A DNA stretch of 5,743 bases. It comes from Mucilaginibacter_A sp050954865 (GTDB taxonomy: Bacteria > Bacteroidota > Bacteroidia > Sphingobacteriales > Sphingobacteriaceae). The notes under the pieces are model-generated. The model had not been told where the DNA came from, searched no databases, and saw nothing but the letters and a program-made list of their open reading frames with translations. The stretch lies in NCBI GenBank assembly GCA_050954865.1, contig JBPBQN010000292.1, positions 1-5,743 on the forward strand, in the 5' to 3' direction. Positions 1 to 5,463 of the stretch are shown in pieces (positions within the stretch are counted from its first letter, which is position 1; each line of letters opens with the position of its first letter). The translations under genes were made by a program, and so were the position numbers.

Positions 1-239
1 ACCGCTAAAGGAGCAAGTAATTTCGTTTGTTTATAGCCATCAATAAGCGAATAGCAACCGACCAGAAATAAAACAGCGATGATGCCAGTTTCCCAATGTT
101 CATTAGCTAAAAAGCCCAGTCCGAATAATGACAGAAAGGTTATTATGAGCGGTAATAACGCGCAATGTACAGCACAAAACAATGACAAACCTATACCTAA
201 ATAATCTAAACGGCGGAGAATATTTTGAATAATCATCAT
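1..239 (-). CDS. MerC-domain membrane protein, partial (3' end beyond the left edge)
   Basis: Seen: the minus strand is open from an ATG at 239-237 (a second ATG follows directly) to the left edge, 79 codons. The translation starts MMIIQNILRRLDYLG and runs into a hydrophobic segment with the motif LFCAVHCALLP (Cys22, His25, Cys26), followed by a second hydrophobic stretch near residues 30-43 and a third near 52-62. Known: MerC proteins are small inner-membrane proteins of about 130-150 residues with four membrane helices and a cysteine pair near the first helix. The founding members take up mercuric ion. Bacteroidota homologues often sit beside Fur/Zur regulators and COG0523 GTPases. Inferred: this copy more likely serves metal homeostasis than mercury resistance, because no other mer gene is visible. 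A perfect palindrome ends about 10 bases before the start codon and could control it. The C-terminal half is not in the window. Confidence 0.8.
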   Translation of the reverse strand, partial: MMIIQNILRRLDYLGIGLSLFCAVHCALLPLIITFLSLFGLGFLANEHWETGIIAVLFLVGCYSLIDGYKQTKLLAPLA

Positions 240-389
240 ACAAATACATCAATAATATTGCATATATTATTGACTTGTTGCTCTATGAGTTTTGTGCCGT
301 AATTCAAAAATCAATTAATTGCATACATTAGGTTGTCACTAACGGCAAGTCAATTGCTGGAAAGATGTTTTTAATTTAGCTTACCAGTT
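240..389. other. Intergenic region between the GTPase gene and the MerC-like gene
   Basis: This 150-base AT-rich gap separates the GTPase stop (TAA, 390-392 on the minus strand) from the MerC-like start. Besides the palindrome at 249-273 it holds a 10-bp self-complementary CAATTAATTG at 312-321 and a widely spaced 9-bp inverted repeat, ATTGACTTG at 269-277 and CAAGTCAAT at 346-354, 68 bases apart. No convincing Bacteroidota -7/-33 pair or rho-independent terminator is visible on the minus strand. Whether the MerC-like gene has its own promoter is therefore open. Confidence 0.4.
249..273. promoter_or_regulatory. 25-bp perfect palindrome upstream of the MerC-like gene (candidate metal-repressor operator)
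   Basis: Seen: arms TCAATAATAT and ATATTATTGA are exact reverse complements around the 5-base centre TGCAT. The site ends 10 bases before the MerC-like start codon. Inferred: its size and near-central symmetry suit a dimeric repressor of the Fur/Zur family, and its place at the start codon suits repression. I see no clean TAnnTTTG element between it and the GTPase gene end. Its bases resemble the other palindrome (1494-1514) only in the TTGCAT core, so the two may not share a regulator. Confidence 0.45.
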
Positions 390-743
390 TTATTGAAGAC
401 ATTGTTTAAGCATCTGCTCAAATCCTGCTGGCTGCAAATTTTTACCTATAAAAATCATACGGCTGTTTCGCAGTTCATCGGCCATCCATTCTTCTCCATA
501 TTCAACAACCAAATTTACATTAACCGACTGGATAACTATTTTCCTGTCATTGCCCGTTGCATGCACAATACCCTTAACCCAATAAACATTTTTGCCTGAA
601 ACATCAGAAATGTCAGTAACCGGTGCTGTAGCAAAGTGATGCTGAACGGCTCTGTAAACGTAAAGCTTAGGGAAACCAGAACTTCGTGTTGATGCTGTTT
701 TACAGAAACCGGTGCCAGGCTGAATTTAGGGCGTTTTTCTACA
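390..743 (-). pseudogene. C-terminal domain fragment of the COG0523 GTPase, in two frames
   Basis: Seen: after the A run at 744-751 a shifted frame reads VEKRPKFSLAPVSV, then a KQHQHE stretch (HQH at repaired residues 221-223), then SFTFTEPFSITLLQHRLL. At 589-593 it shifts again into NVYWVKGIVHA, VVEYGEEWMADELRNSR and IFIGKNLQPAGFEQMLK, ending at TAA 390-392. Known: the COG0523 C-terminal (CobW_C) domain typically shows histidine-containing motifs, an RxKG-type strand (WVKG here) and a final segment of the form R..RIVFIG. The order and spacing fit that domain without missing sequence. No start codon in this region makes an independent gene plausible. Confidence 0.75.
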
Positions 744-990
744 TTTTTTTTCGTTGGGTAGCAAATATTTCTTCAAACGGATATTGTAATTTATTGCCTG
801 AAAGTACCTGGGCAAACGGATTAATTTCGGATAACAGATTTTCAAGATACGGAAGGTAATCGGTTGTCACCAAGTCAGTTTTAGTAATCAACAGCACATC
901 GCTGAAACTGATTTGTTGCCGGGCTTCGATCGTCTCTTTTAACTGACTTTCTATATGCCGCGCATCCACAAGACAAATGGCCCTTTGCAA
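739..990 (-). pseudogene. Middle fragment of the COG0523 GTPase (G4 motif region)
   Basis: Seen: the piece is in the same frame as the N-terminal fragment and starts immediately after the TAG. It reads LQRAICLVDARHIE and then ITKTDLV, which occupies the place of the NKxD guanine-specificity motif (residues 157-160 of the repaired protein). Threonine replaces the usual first asparagine; TKxD variants exist in GTPases, so this alone does not prove loss of function. The frame closes at a TAG just after the 8-A run, but that stop is out of frame with the rest of the gene. A TTG at 990-988 is the only candidate start, so independent translation is unlikely. Confidence 0.75.
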
Positions 991-1353
991 CTAATAATAA
1001 TAAGAAATGGAACGCGAAGTAAGAAAAGGGGAAGCAACAGCCGCCGGATCCGCAATTCCGGTAGTTTCAATCACCACTTCATCAAACTCGGCTCTTCTGC
1101 CCCAAAGTTCTTCCAGCAGCACATAAAAATCCTGACTCAAACTACAGCAAATGCAACCGTTACTGAGCTCATAAATATCATCACCCGCACCTATCATCAA
1201 CTCTCCGTCAATACCTTGTTCACCAAATTCGTTTTCAATAATAGCCAGGCGCTTGTCATGCTGGTATTGAATTAAAGCATTCAGAAAAGTTGTTTTGCCA
1301 GCACCCAAAAATCCTGTAATGAGCGTAACGGGCTTGGATATAACCTGGCTCAT
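991..1353 (-). CDS. N-terminal G-domain fragment of the COG0523 GTPase (120 codons)
   Basis: Seen: this is the only piece of the broken GTPase with an ATG, and it could be translated as a truncated product. It carries the Walker A loop GFLGAGKTT (residues 14-22), the family signature ENEFGEQGID (40-49), the metal-binding CxCC motif as GCICC (Cys67, Cys69, Cys70) and the Walker B region with ETTG followed by ADPAAVASPF. It ends in three TAT codons followed by TAG. Known: CxCC is the metal-site hallmark of the subgroup. Inferred: the fragment lacks the guanine-specificity motif and the C-terminal domain, so GTPase function on its own is doubtful. The start ATG overlaps the TGA of a short upstream reading frame (1350-1433). 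Confidence 0.8.
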   Translation of the reverse strand: MSQVISKPVTLITGFLGAGKTTFLNALIQYQHDKRLAIIENEFGEQGIDGELMIGAGDDIYELSNGCICCSLSQDFYVLLEELWGRRAEFDEVVIETTGIADPAAVASPFLTSRSISYYY

Positions 1354-1433
1354 ATCATTAATTGTGGAGCCATATTGTTAGATCCAGTTAGAAACCGTGG
1401 GAAAATTAACTGTTTCTGATAGCGCCTTTTCAT
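1350..1433 (-). CDS. Possible 27-codon leader reading frame overlapping the GTPase start
   Basis: Seen: an ATG at 1433-1431 opens a frame beginning MKRRYQKQLIF and ending in TGA at 1352-1350, sharing ATGA with the GTPase start codon. It lies within the roughly 110-base leader expected from the promoter at 1474-1501. Inferred: this arrangement would allow translational coupling, and the GTPase start has no obvious Shine-Dalgarno sequence of its own. No family is recognised, and a frame this short can arise by chance in a leader. Confidence 0.25.
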   Translation of the reverse strand: MKRRYQKQLIFPRFLTGSNNMAPQLMI

Positions 1434-1447
1434 GGATGCTGACCGCC

Positions 1448-1487
1448 TTAAGTTATCGTTATCATTCATTTGGCAAAGATAACTTAA
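1448..1487. repeat. 10-bp inverted repeat around the GTPase promoter -7 element
   Basis: Seen: TTAAGTTATC (1448-1457) and GATAACTTAA (1478-1487) are exact reverse complements separated by 20 bases. The right arm overlaps the -7 element and the left arm lies just past the expected transcription start. A direct repeat GTTATC GTTATC sits at 1452-1463. It could be a second regulator site or a chance AT-rich symmetry. It is not a terminator, because it straddles the promoter and has no following T run in the transcript. Confidence 0.35.
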
Positions 1488-1501
1488 ATTGAAAAATGCA
1501 A
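1474..1501 (-). promoter_or_regulatory. Bacteroidota-type promoter for the GTPase gene
   Basis: Seen on the minus strand: TATCTTTG (1481-1474) matches the TAnnTTTG -7 element exactly, with TTG (1501-1499) 17 bases upstream as the -33 element. Transcription would begin near 1468, leaving a leader of about 110 bases. The -33 part lies inside the palindrome at 1494-1514, so a repressor bound there would block the polymerase. The -7 element also overlaps one arm of the inverted repeat at 1448-1487. Confidence 0.55.
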
Positions 1502-1514
1502 TTTAGTTGCATTT
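1494..1514. promoter_or_regulatory. 21-bp palindrome over the GTPase promoter (candidate Zur-like operator)
   Basis: Seen: AAATGCAA and TTGCATTT are perfect inverted arms around TTTAG, and the site covers the -33 element of the GTPase promoter. Known: proteobacterial Zur boxes have AAATG and CATTT at the outer edges of a 21-bp core with 10-1-10 symmetry. This site has the same outer bases and spacing, although the inner bases differ. Inferred: a Fur-family repressor, most plausibly the zinc regulator Zur, controls this gene. No regulator gene lies in the window to confirm it. Confidence 0.5.
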
Positions 1515-1515
1515 G

Positions 1516-1857
1516 TTAATCAATTTGGCCAGGAATACCAAGAAACAGTAAAAAGACAATTGGTCTGCTATTCTTAGAAATTTTGTTGGATAAAACGTTT
1601 GACTTTTCAAATTCTCTATAAATGGTTCATTAACCACACATTTGACCGCACTCAATTAAAGTTTCATTGAAATTAATTTAAACGTTGGTTATCATCCCGA
1701 TCAGCCCAAATTTGAGGCGGTAAAAGAAGCATCTGTAACATTAACAATAAGTATTAAAATATTTTAATAATTGCCACTAATATATCCCTGAATAAAATGA
1801 ACTAAGTATAACCTCAATATGAACAAGATGGATTAATACTATTCATTATCAGTCGGT
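1516..1857. other. Divergent intergenic region without a recognisable gene
   Basis: The region separates the leftward metal genes from the rightward surface-protein genes. It is AT-rich with many stops in all frames. One slightly GC-richer patch (about 1682-1768) reads NVGYHPDQPKFEAVKEAS in the plus strand. It has no start codon, a stop just upstream and a TAA downstream, so I do not call a gene. I see no tRNA, structured RNA or terminator here. Confidence 0.5.
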
Positions 1858-1865
1858 TAAATTTG
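1858..1865 (+). promoter_or_regulatory. -7 promoter element of the surface-protein unit
   Basis: TAAATTTG is an exact match to the Bacteroidota TAnnTTTG -7 consensus. Transcription would begin near 1871, about 25 bases before the ATG at 1896. A TTG start at 1863 is in frame but falls inside this element, which favours the ATG pair at 1896/1899. No clear TTG or TTTG -33 element lies at the usual distance, so promoter strength is uncertain. Confidence 0.45.
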
Positions 1866-1895
1866 ATTTATAATATCAAAATCAATGTTAAACTG

Positions 1896-2417
1896 ATGAT
1901 GAAGAAACATAAGCAATGCTTCTTTTACCTGATAAATTTTATCCTGATCGCAAGGCTGTTTCCGGTTAGCGTGGCTTTTGCACAACAACGCTGTATATTT
2001 TACGCCAATCAGGAAACCCATAATACGCCCGGAACATCCAGCATCAGCAACCCAAATGCCGCAGTAATGGTAGCTGATACAACTGATTATTCAACTTTAA
2101 ACACGCCGCTAAATGCGTTAGGTATTTTATCGGCCAACCAAAACCTGATGTTTACAGCTGCTGGTGCAGCTAACACACCGCTGGTTGTAAAAATCGGCGG
2201 TGTTGCCAACACGCTGGCTGTTGCCAACCAGATAACTATACAAGCTTATAACAACAATACGGCTGTAAATCCGGCAATTTTGGGTTCAGCACTGTTAACG
2301 ATGTTAAGCAGTTCGGGCAATTCCCGGATTCGTTTACAGCCACAAGGTGCCTATAATAATGTCCGGATCATTCTAAATTCTACTTTAAGTTTGGGTTATA
2401 GCATTAATATATTTTAG
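1896..2417 (+). CDS. N-terminal part of a secreted surface protein, cut by an in-frame TAG
   Basis: Seen: from ATG 1896 (a second ATG follows) there are 173 codons. The product has a Sec signal peptide: basic KKHKQ, a hydrophobic core near residues 8-28 and a likely cut at VAFA|QQ. Residues 31-173 form one beta-rich domain with segments such as DYSTLNTPLNALG, LVVKIGG, ITIQAYNN and QGAYNNVRIILNSTLSLG, ending at SINIF before TAG (2415-2417). From memory, domains of this kind recur in Bacteroidota secreted proteins and usually close with a strand of the form sl.iyYAy. The TAG thus falls where tyrosine is expected (TAT or TAC to TAG), and the next codons read AFQEISYQPSF in the same frame. Inferred: this is the front of the gene continuing to 5201. 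Alone it would be exported to the periplasm without a T9SS sorting tail. Confidence 0.75.
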   Translation: MMKKHKQCFFYLINFILIARLFPVSVAFAQQRCIFYANQETHNTPGTSSISNPNAAVMVADTTDYSTLNTPLNALGILSANQNLMFTAAGAANTPLVVKIGGVANTLAVANQITIQAYNNNTAVNPAILGSALLTMLSSSGNSRIRLQPQGAYNNVRIILNSTLSLGYSINIF

Positions 2418-2465
2418 GCTTTTCAGGAAATATCCTATCAGCCTTCCTTTACTGTAAATCAGCCG

Positions 2466-5201
2466 GTGCAATGTTTAGAGGGAAATAATTTTGTGTTCAA
2501 CAATACTTCTGTTATTAACGCTGGCTCATTAAGTTTTTCCTGGGATTTTGGTGATGGATCTGCTTCAACCTTACCCTCACCAACGCATGCTTATGTGGCT
2601 GATGGCGTTTATACGGTAAAACTGACCGCTACTGCGCCAGGCGATTGCTCAAGCACCATATCACAAGTGGTAACTGTAATAGGAGGGACATTTAGCGGAA
2701 GCCTGGCCAGTTTAAATTTTTACTGGATTGGTGCATCAGGGGCTGATTGGGGACAAGCTTCTAACTGGCGCGTTCAAAGCTCTAACTATTACTATCTGCC
2801 AAATATTTCTCCGGCAGCAGATAACACGGTGTTTATTGGCTTGCCTACTACGGTTGGTTGCACACAAGCGGTTCAGCAAATCATTGCCGTTGGTGCAAAT
2901 ACGGTTGCCCGCTGCCATGATCTTAATTTAGGCAGCAATGCTGTTGTGCAGTTAAGCGGATCATTAACGATTGATGGAGAACTGATTGATGGCAGCAGTG
3001 CGGCCAACGGTATCAAAGGGTCATCAACCGGAAAACTGATTTTTACCGGAAACGGATCGCCAACTGCATTAAAATTTGCCACCGGATTTCAGCAATTAGC
3101 CGCTTTGGAAATTACCCGCGCCAACGGAGCTGCCGTTACACTAAGTTCGCCATTAACTGTTTTTAGCTATGTAAATTTAGCCAGCAATAATATACTGGAT
3201 TCTAAAAACGGACAACTCACTTTAAAATCAACCCAAAACAATACGGCAGCTGTTTATACTTTGCCTGCCGGAGCAGTGATTAAAGGAACGGTAAATGCCG
3301 AACGTTTTTTTTATGCCGGAGGAAGCCCAAGTGGCAGCGCGGCTTACCGTTCATATCGTTTGGTTTCGAGTCCGGTTAGTAATATCAGTTACAATTACAG
3401 CGGCGGCCAGGCTACACCGGTTTATAATTTCAACTATTTAAAAGCCGGCTCGGTTATTACTGGCGCGGCCAACGGAAATTTTGATAAAACCGGCAATCCA
3501 ACTTTGTATCTTTTTCGGGAAGATGTTAATGTAGGCAATACTTCTTTTACCGTCGGAAATTTTAAAGGAATTACCAAAATTGATCCGTCTTCAAACAACA
3601 TCGGCACACAAAGCAGAAACAACATCAATAATGTTGCAGATACAACTATTCAGCTGGCCGCGGGCAACGGTGTTTTGTTCTTTTTTCGGGGAGACCGAAA
3701 TAATTTATCCGGCAAAACCACTGCGCCTTTTGCCGCGCCGCAGGATGTAACTTTCAGCAATTCGGGCGTGTTGAATCAGGGAAATATTCCGGTAAAAGTA
3801 TGGTTCAAAACCAACGGAAATCTATCGTACACCAACAGTCCGGCTGTTGCCAATACAGGCGTAAATGGTTACAATCTGGTTGGCAATCCTTACGCAGCTA
3901 CAATTGACTGGAATACAAATTCGGCCAAAAACACAACCAATCCGGGCATCATTTTTAGTTCTGCAGCTGATGTGGATACAAAAATGTATGTATTTGATCC
4001 GCTTGCCAAAACTTTTAACTGGTTTGATTCCAGCATTGGCACCAGCGGCGGCAACGATGGCAACCCGAAGGTAACGCAATATATTGCCAGCGGACAAGGC
4101 TTTTTTATCCGTGCTAAAAACAGCAATGCTACTTTAACTTTTACCGAAGCTGCCAAAATAAACAATACAACCGTGCAAGCTTCACCGGTGTTGTTGGGTT
4201 TTCCAAAAACAGGTGCCAATGATTTATCGGTGGTGAAAATTCAGCTCAAAATGGATTCTGCCAATTACGATTATGCAGCAATTTATTTTAACAATAGCTG
4301 GAAAGCAGAAAATAATCAGGATGAAGATGCTGCGGATTTGGATGGTACCGGAAACACCGTAAACTTATCTACTTTTTCTGCCGATCATGCAAGGTTGGCC
4401 ATTAATAAAATGCCTGCGTTAACCAATCGGGAAACCATTATTGCACTTTATGTTAAAGGCAACAGCGGAGAGTACCAGCTTTTGTTTCATCAACTTTCAA
4501 ATATTCCAAGTCAATATACCGTTTTTTTAAAAGATAACTTTTTGCGGGATTCTGTCAATCTCAGCAATCAAAATACTTACAATTTTCAGATCGATCAAAC
4601 CAAAACCAAAACTTATGGTGATAAGCGTTTTGAACTGATTTTTCATTTGCAAAATGTAAAACCTTACCAGTTACTTTCTTTTCAGGGTGAGCAAAACAAA
4701 AAAGGTTTTATGCTGAATTGGACGACAAAGAACGAAGGCAACTATACTTCTTTTACCATAGAAAAAACCACCAATCAGGGTAAAACTTATATAGCTATTG
4801 ATAGTGTACAAGCAGACTTTTCCGGTAAGTACAATTTCCAAGATAACAATCCAAGTATCGGTAAAAATACTTTCCGTTTAAAACAGGATGATCGGTACAA
4901 CCAAATCACTTATACTAATCCGATTGATTTGTATTGGATGCCAGGTATCAATGCAAAAGCTTTTTCAGTTTATCCAAATCCTGCAATAAATCAAATTAAT
5001 ATTGCACTTGCCAAAGCACAAAAAAGCTTGCTTCAAGCCCGCATTATTAACCTGCGCGGAATTGAGGTAAGTAAACAAAGTTTTTCTGCCGGAAACTATA
5101 CACAATCTGTTCAAAATCTTGTGCCGGGATTGTATTTGGTTGAACTGCGAAACCTAACCTTAAATACCATAATTGGATATCAAGAATTTATAAAAAAGTA
5201 A
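2466..5201 (+). CDS. PKD- and T9SS type A sorting domain-containing surface protein (main body)
   Basis: Seen: this is the same frame as the 1896 piece. Coding resumes right after the TAG (from 2418), so the GTG at 2466 is only the first available start and would give a protein without a signal peptide. In joined numbering (1101 residues), a PKD domain covers about 193-266 with WDFGDG at 216-221. Then come YWIGASGADWG (from 276), a long beta-rich body rich in Asn, Ser and Thr, RSYRLVSSPVS (485), GYNLVGNPYAATIDWN (658) and GQGFFIRA (733). The end is a T9SS type A sorting domain starting at FSVYPNP (about 1024) and closing with basic KK. Known: this tail directs outer-membrane passage through the type IX system and is removed on export; PKD domains are common in adhesins and extracellular enzymes. 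No catalytic domain is recognised, so an adhesin or structural surface role is inferred. The stop is TAA, 2 bases before the next gene. Confidence 0.85.
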   Translation: MQCLEGNNFVFNNTSVINAGSLSFSWDFGDGSASTLPSPTHAYVADGVYTVKLTATAPGDCSSTISQVVTVIGGTFSGSLASLNFYWIGASGADWGQASNWRVQSSNYYYLPNISPAADNTVFIGLPTTVGCTQAVQQIIAVGANTVARCHDLNLGSNAVVQLSGSLTIDGELIDGSSAANGIKGSSTGKLIFTGNGSPTALKFATGFQQLAALEITRANGAAVTLSSPLTVFSYVNLASNNILDSKNGQLTLKSTQNNTAAVYTLPAGAVIKGTVNAERFFYAGGSPSGSAAYRSYRLVSSPVSNISYNYSGGQATPVYNFNYLKAGSVITGAANGNFDKTGNPTLYLFREDVNVGNTSFTVGNFKGITKIDPSSNNIGTQSRNNINNVADTTIQLAAGNGVLFFFRGDRNNLSGKTTAPFAAPQDVTFSNSGVLNQGNIPVKVWFKTNGNLSYTNSPAVANTGVNGYNLVGNPYAATIDWNTNSAKNTTNPGIIFSSAADVDTKMYVFDPLAKTFNWFDSSIGTSGGNDGNPKVTQYIASGQGFFIRAKNSNATLTFTEAAKINNTTVQASPVLLGFPKTGANDLSVVKIQLKMDSANYDYAAIYFNNSWKAENNQDEDAADLDGTGNTVNLSTFSADHARLAINKMPALTNRETIIALYVKGNSGEYQLLFHQLSNIPSQYTVFLKDNFLRDSVNLSNQNTYNFQIDQTKTKTYGDKRFELIFHLQNVKPYQLLSFQGEQNKKGFMLNWTTKNEGNYTSFTIEKTTNQGKTYIAIDSVQADFSGKYNFQDNNPSIGKNTFRLKQDDRYNQITYTNPIDLYWMPGINAKAFSVYPNPAINQINIALAKAQKSLLQARIINLRGIEVSKQSFSAGNYTQSVQNLVPGLYLVELRNLTLNTIIGYQEFIKK

Positions 5202-5203
5202 AT

Positions 5204-5437
5204 ATGAAGACTAAAAAAGTAGTGATAAAAACAGCATCTTTATTTTTTTTGATGCTGCTGTTTGTTACAGATTTAAGCTTTGCACAAGGATTATCTACGC
5301 CGTGCAATGGTCGCGATCCTGATGTAGATTGTCCGATTGATAAAGGAATAATTGTACTGGCAGTTGTAGTTGTAAGTTATAGTGTTATTAAGATACACAG
5401 AAATAAAAACTTAAAAGAAGTAAACCAAAACTTGTAA
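5204..5437 (+). CDS. Small exported protein with a PID-CTERM-like C-terminal segment
   Basis: Seen: 77 codons from ATG 5204, 2 bases after the surface-protein stop, so co-transcription and coupled translation are likely. Residues 1-28 are a signal peptide (basic KTKKVVIK, hydrophobic core, SFA|QG). A short polar stretch follows with Cys34 and Cys43, then PID at 44-46, a hydrophobic segment at about 48-62 and a basic tail (KIHRNK). Known: small Bacteroidota proteins with Pro-Ile-Asp directly before a C-terminal membrane segment and basic tail are called PID-CTERM proteins, by analogy with other sorting tails. Their processing enzyme and function are poorly defined. Inferred: mature product of about 49 residues, membrane-anchored or processed, perhaps serving the surface protein. 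The assignment rests on the motif pattern only. Confidence 0.75.
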   Translation: MKTKKVVIKTASLFFLMLLFVTDLSFAQGLSTPCNGRDPDVDCPIDKGIIVLAVVVVSYSVIKIHRNKNLKEVNQNL

Positions 5438-5463
5438 ATTAATGATAAAAGTATAAGTTAACA

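Larger units (their letters stand above)
390..1353 (-). pseudogene. COG0523/CobW-family GTP-binding protein, interrupted by one in-frame stop and two frameshifts
   Basis: Known: COG0523 proteins are P-loop GTPases that insert metals or act as metal chaperones (CobW, nitrile hydratase activators, zinc-responsive ZNG1/YeiR/YciC types). Those beside MerC and Fur-family operators are usually zinc-regulated. Seen: the frame opens at ATG 1353 and carries the GTPase motifs, then meets TAG at 991-993 and continues in the same frame. It shifts at an 8-A run (744-751, T on the plus strand) and again at a 5-A run (589-593), then ends at TAA 390-392. The span is 964 bases. Adding one base at each run gives exactly 322 codons, a normal family length, with family-like sequence across every junction. 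Inferred: a decaying gene, or sequence error at the runs. Against frequent indel error, 8-T runs at 3305-3312 and in the 5204 gene keep their frames. The full protein is unlikely to be made unless the lesions are artefacts. Confidence 0.85.
1896..5201 (+). pseudogene. Whole surface-protein gene read through the TAG at 2415-2417
   Basis: This entry records the gene as a unit. Both pieces share one frame with no indel, and one sense codon in place of TAG gives an uninterrupted 1102-codon gene (stop included). The downstream 900 codons show no other stop or frameshift, so the lesion is either very recent, a sequence error, or tolerated by readthrough. No second promoter or signal peptide is visible near 2418-2466 that would let the main body be exported independently. 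Confidence 0.6.

Noticed and set aside
269..354. 9-bp inverted repeat ATTGACTTG / CAAGTCAAT with a 68-base spacer
   Set aside because: The arms are too far apart for a simple hairpin or operator, there is no flanking duplication, and it could occur by chance in AT-rich DNA.
393..599. Plus-strand open frame of 68 codons
   Set aside because: It lies opposite the recognisable C-terminal GTPase sequence and has no motif or signal of its own.
955..1275. Plus-strand open frame of 106 codons
   Set aside because: It is antisense to the GTPase motifs (CxCC, Walker B) and its translation shows no domain. It is a shadow of the real gene.
1682..1768. Coding-looking patch reading NVGYHPDQPKFEAVKEAS, faintly like a J-domain
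   Set aside because: It has a stop just upstream, no start codon, and too little length to assign. The resemblance is likely chance.
3822..4219. Several open frames on both strands inside the surface-protein gene
   Set aside because: All overlap the clearly coding frame with its domain motifs and are composition-driven shadows.
5438..5463. Possible bidirectional terminator between the convergent genes
   Set aside because: Only a weak 5-bp pairing (AACTT/AAGTT) is present, with no GC-rich stem and no T run.
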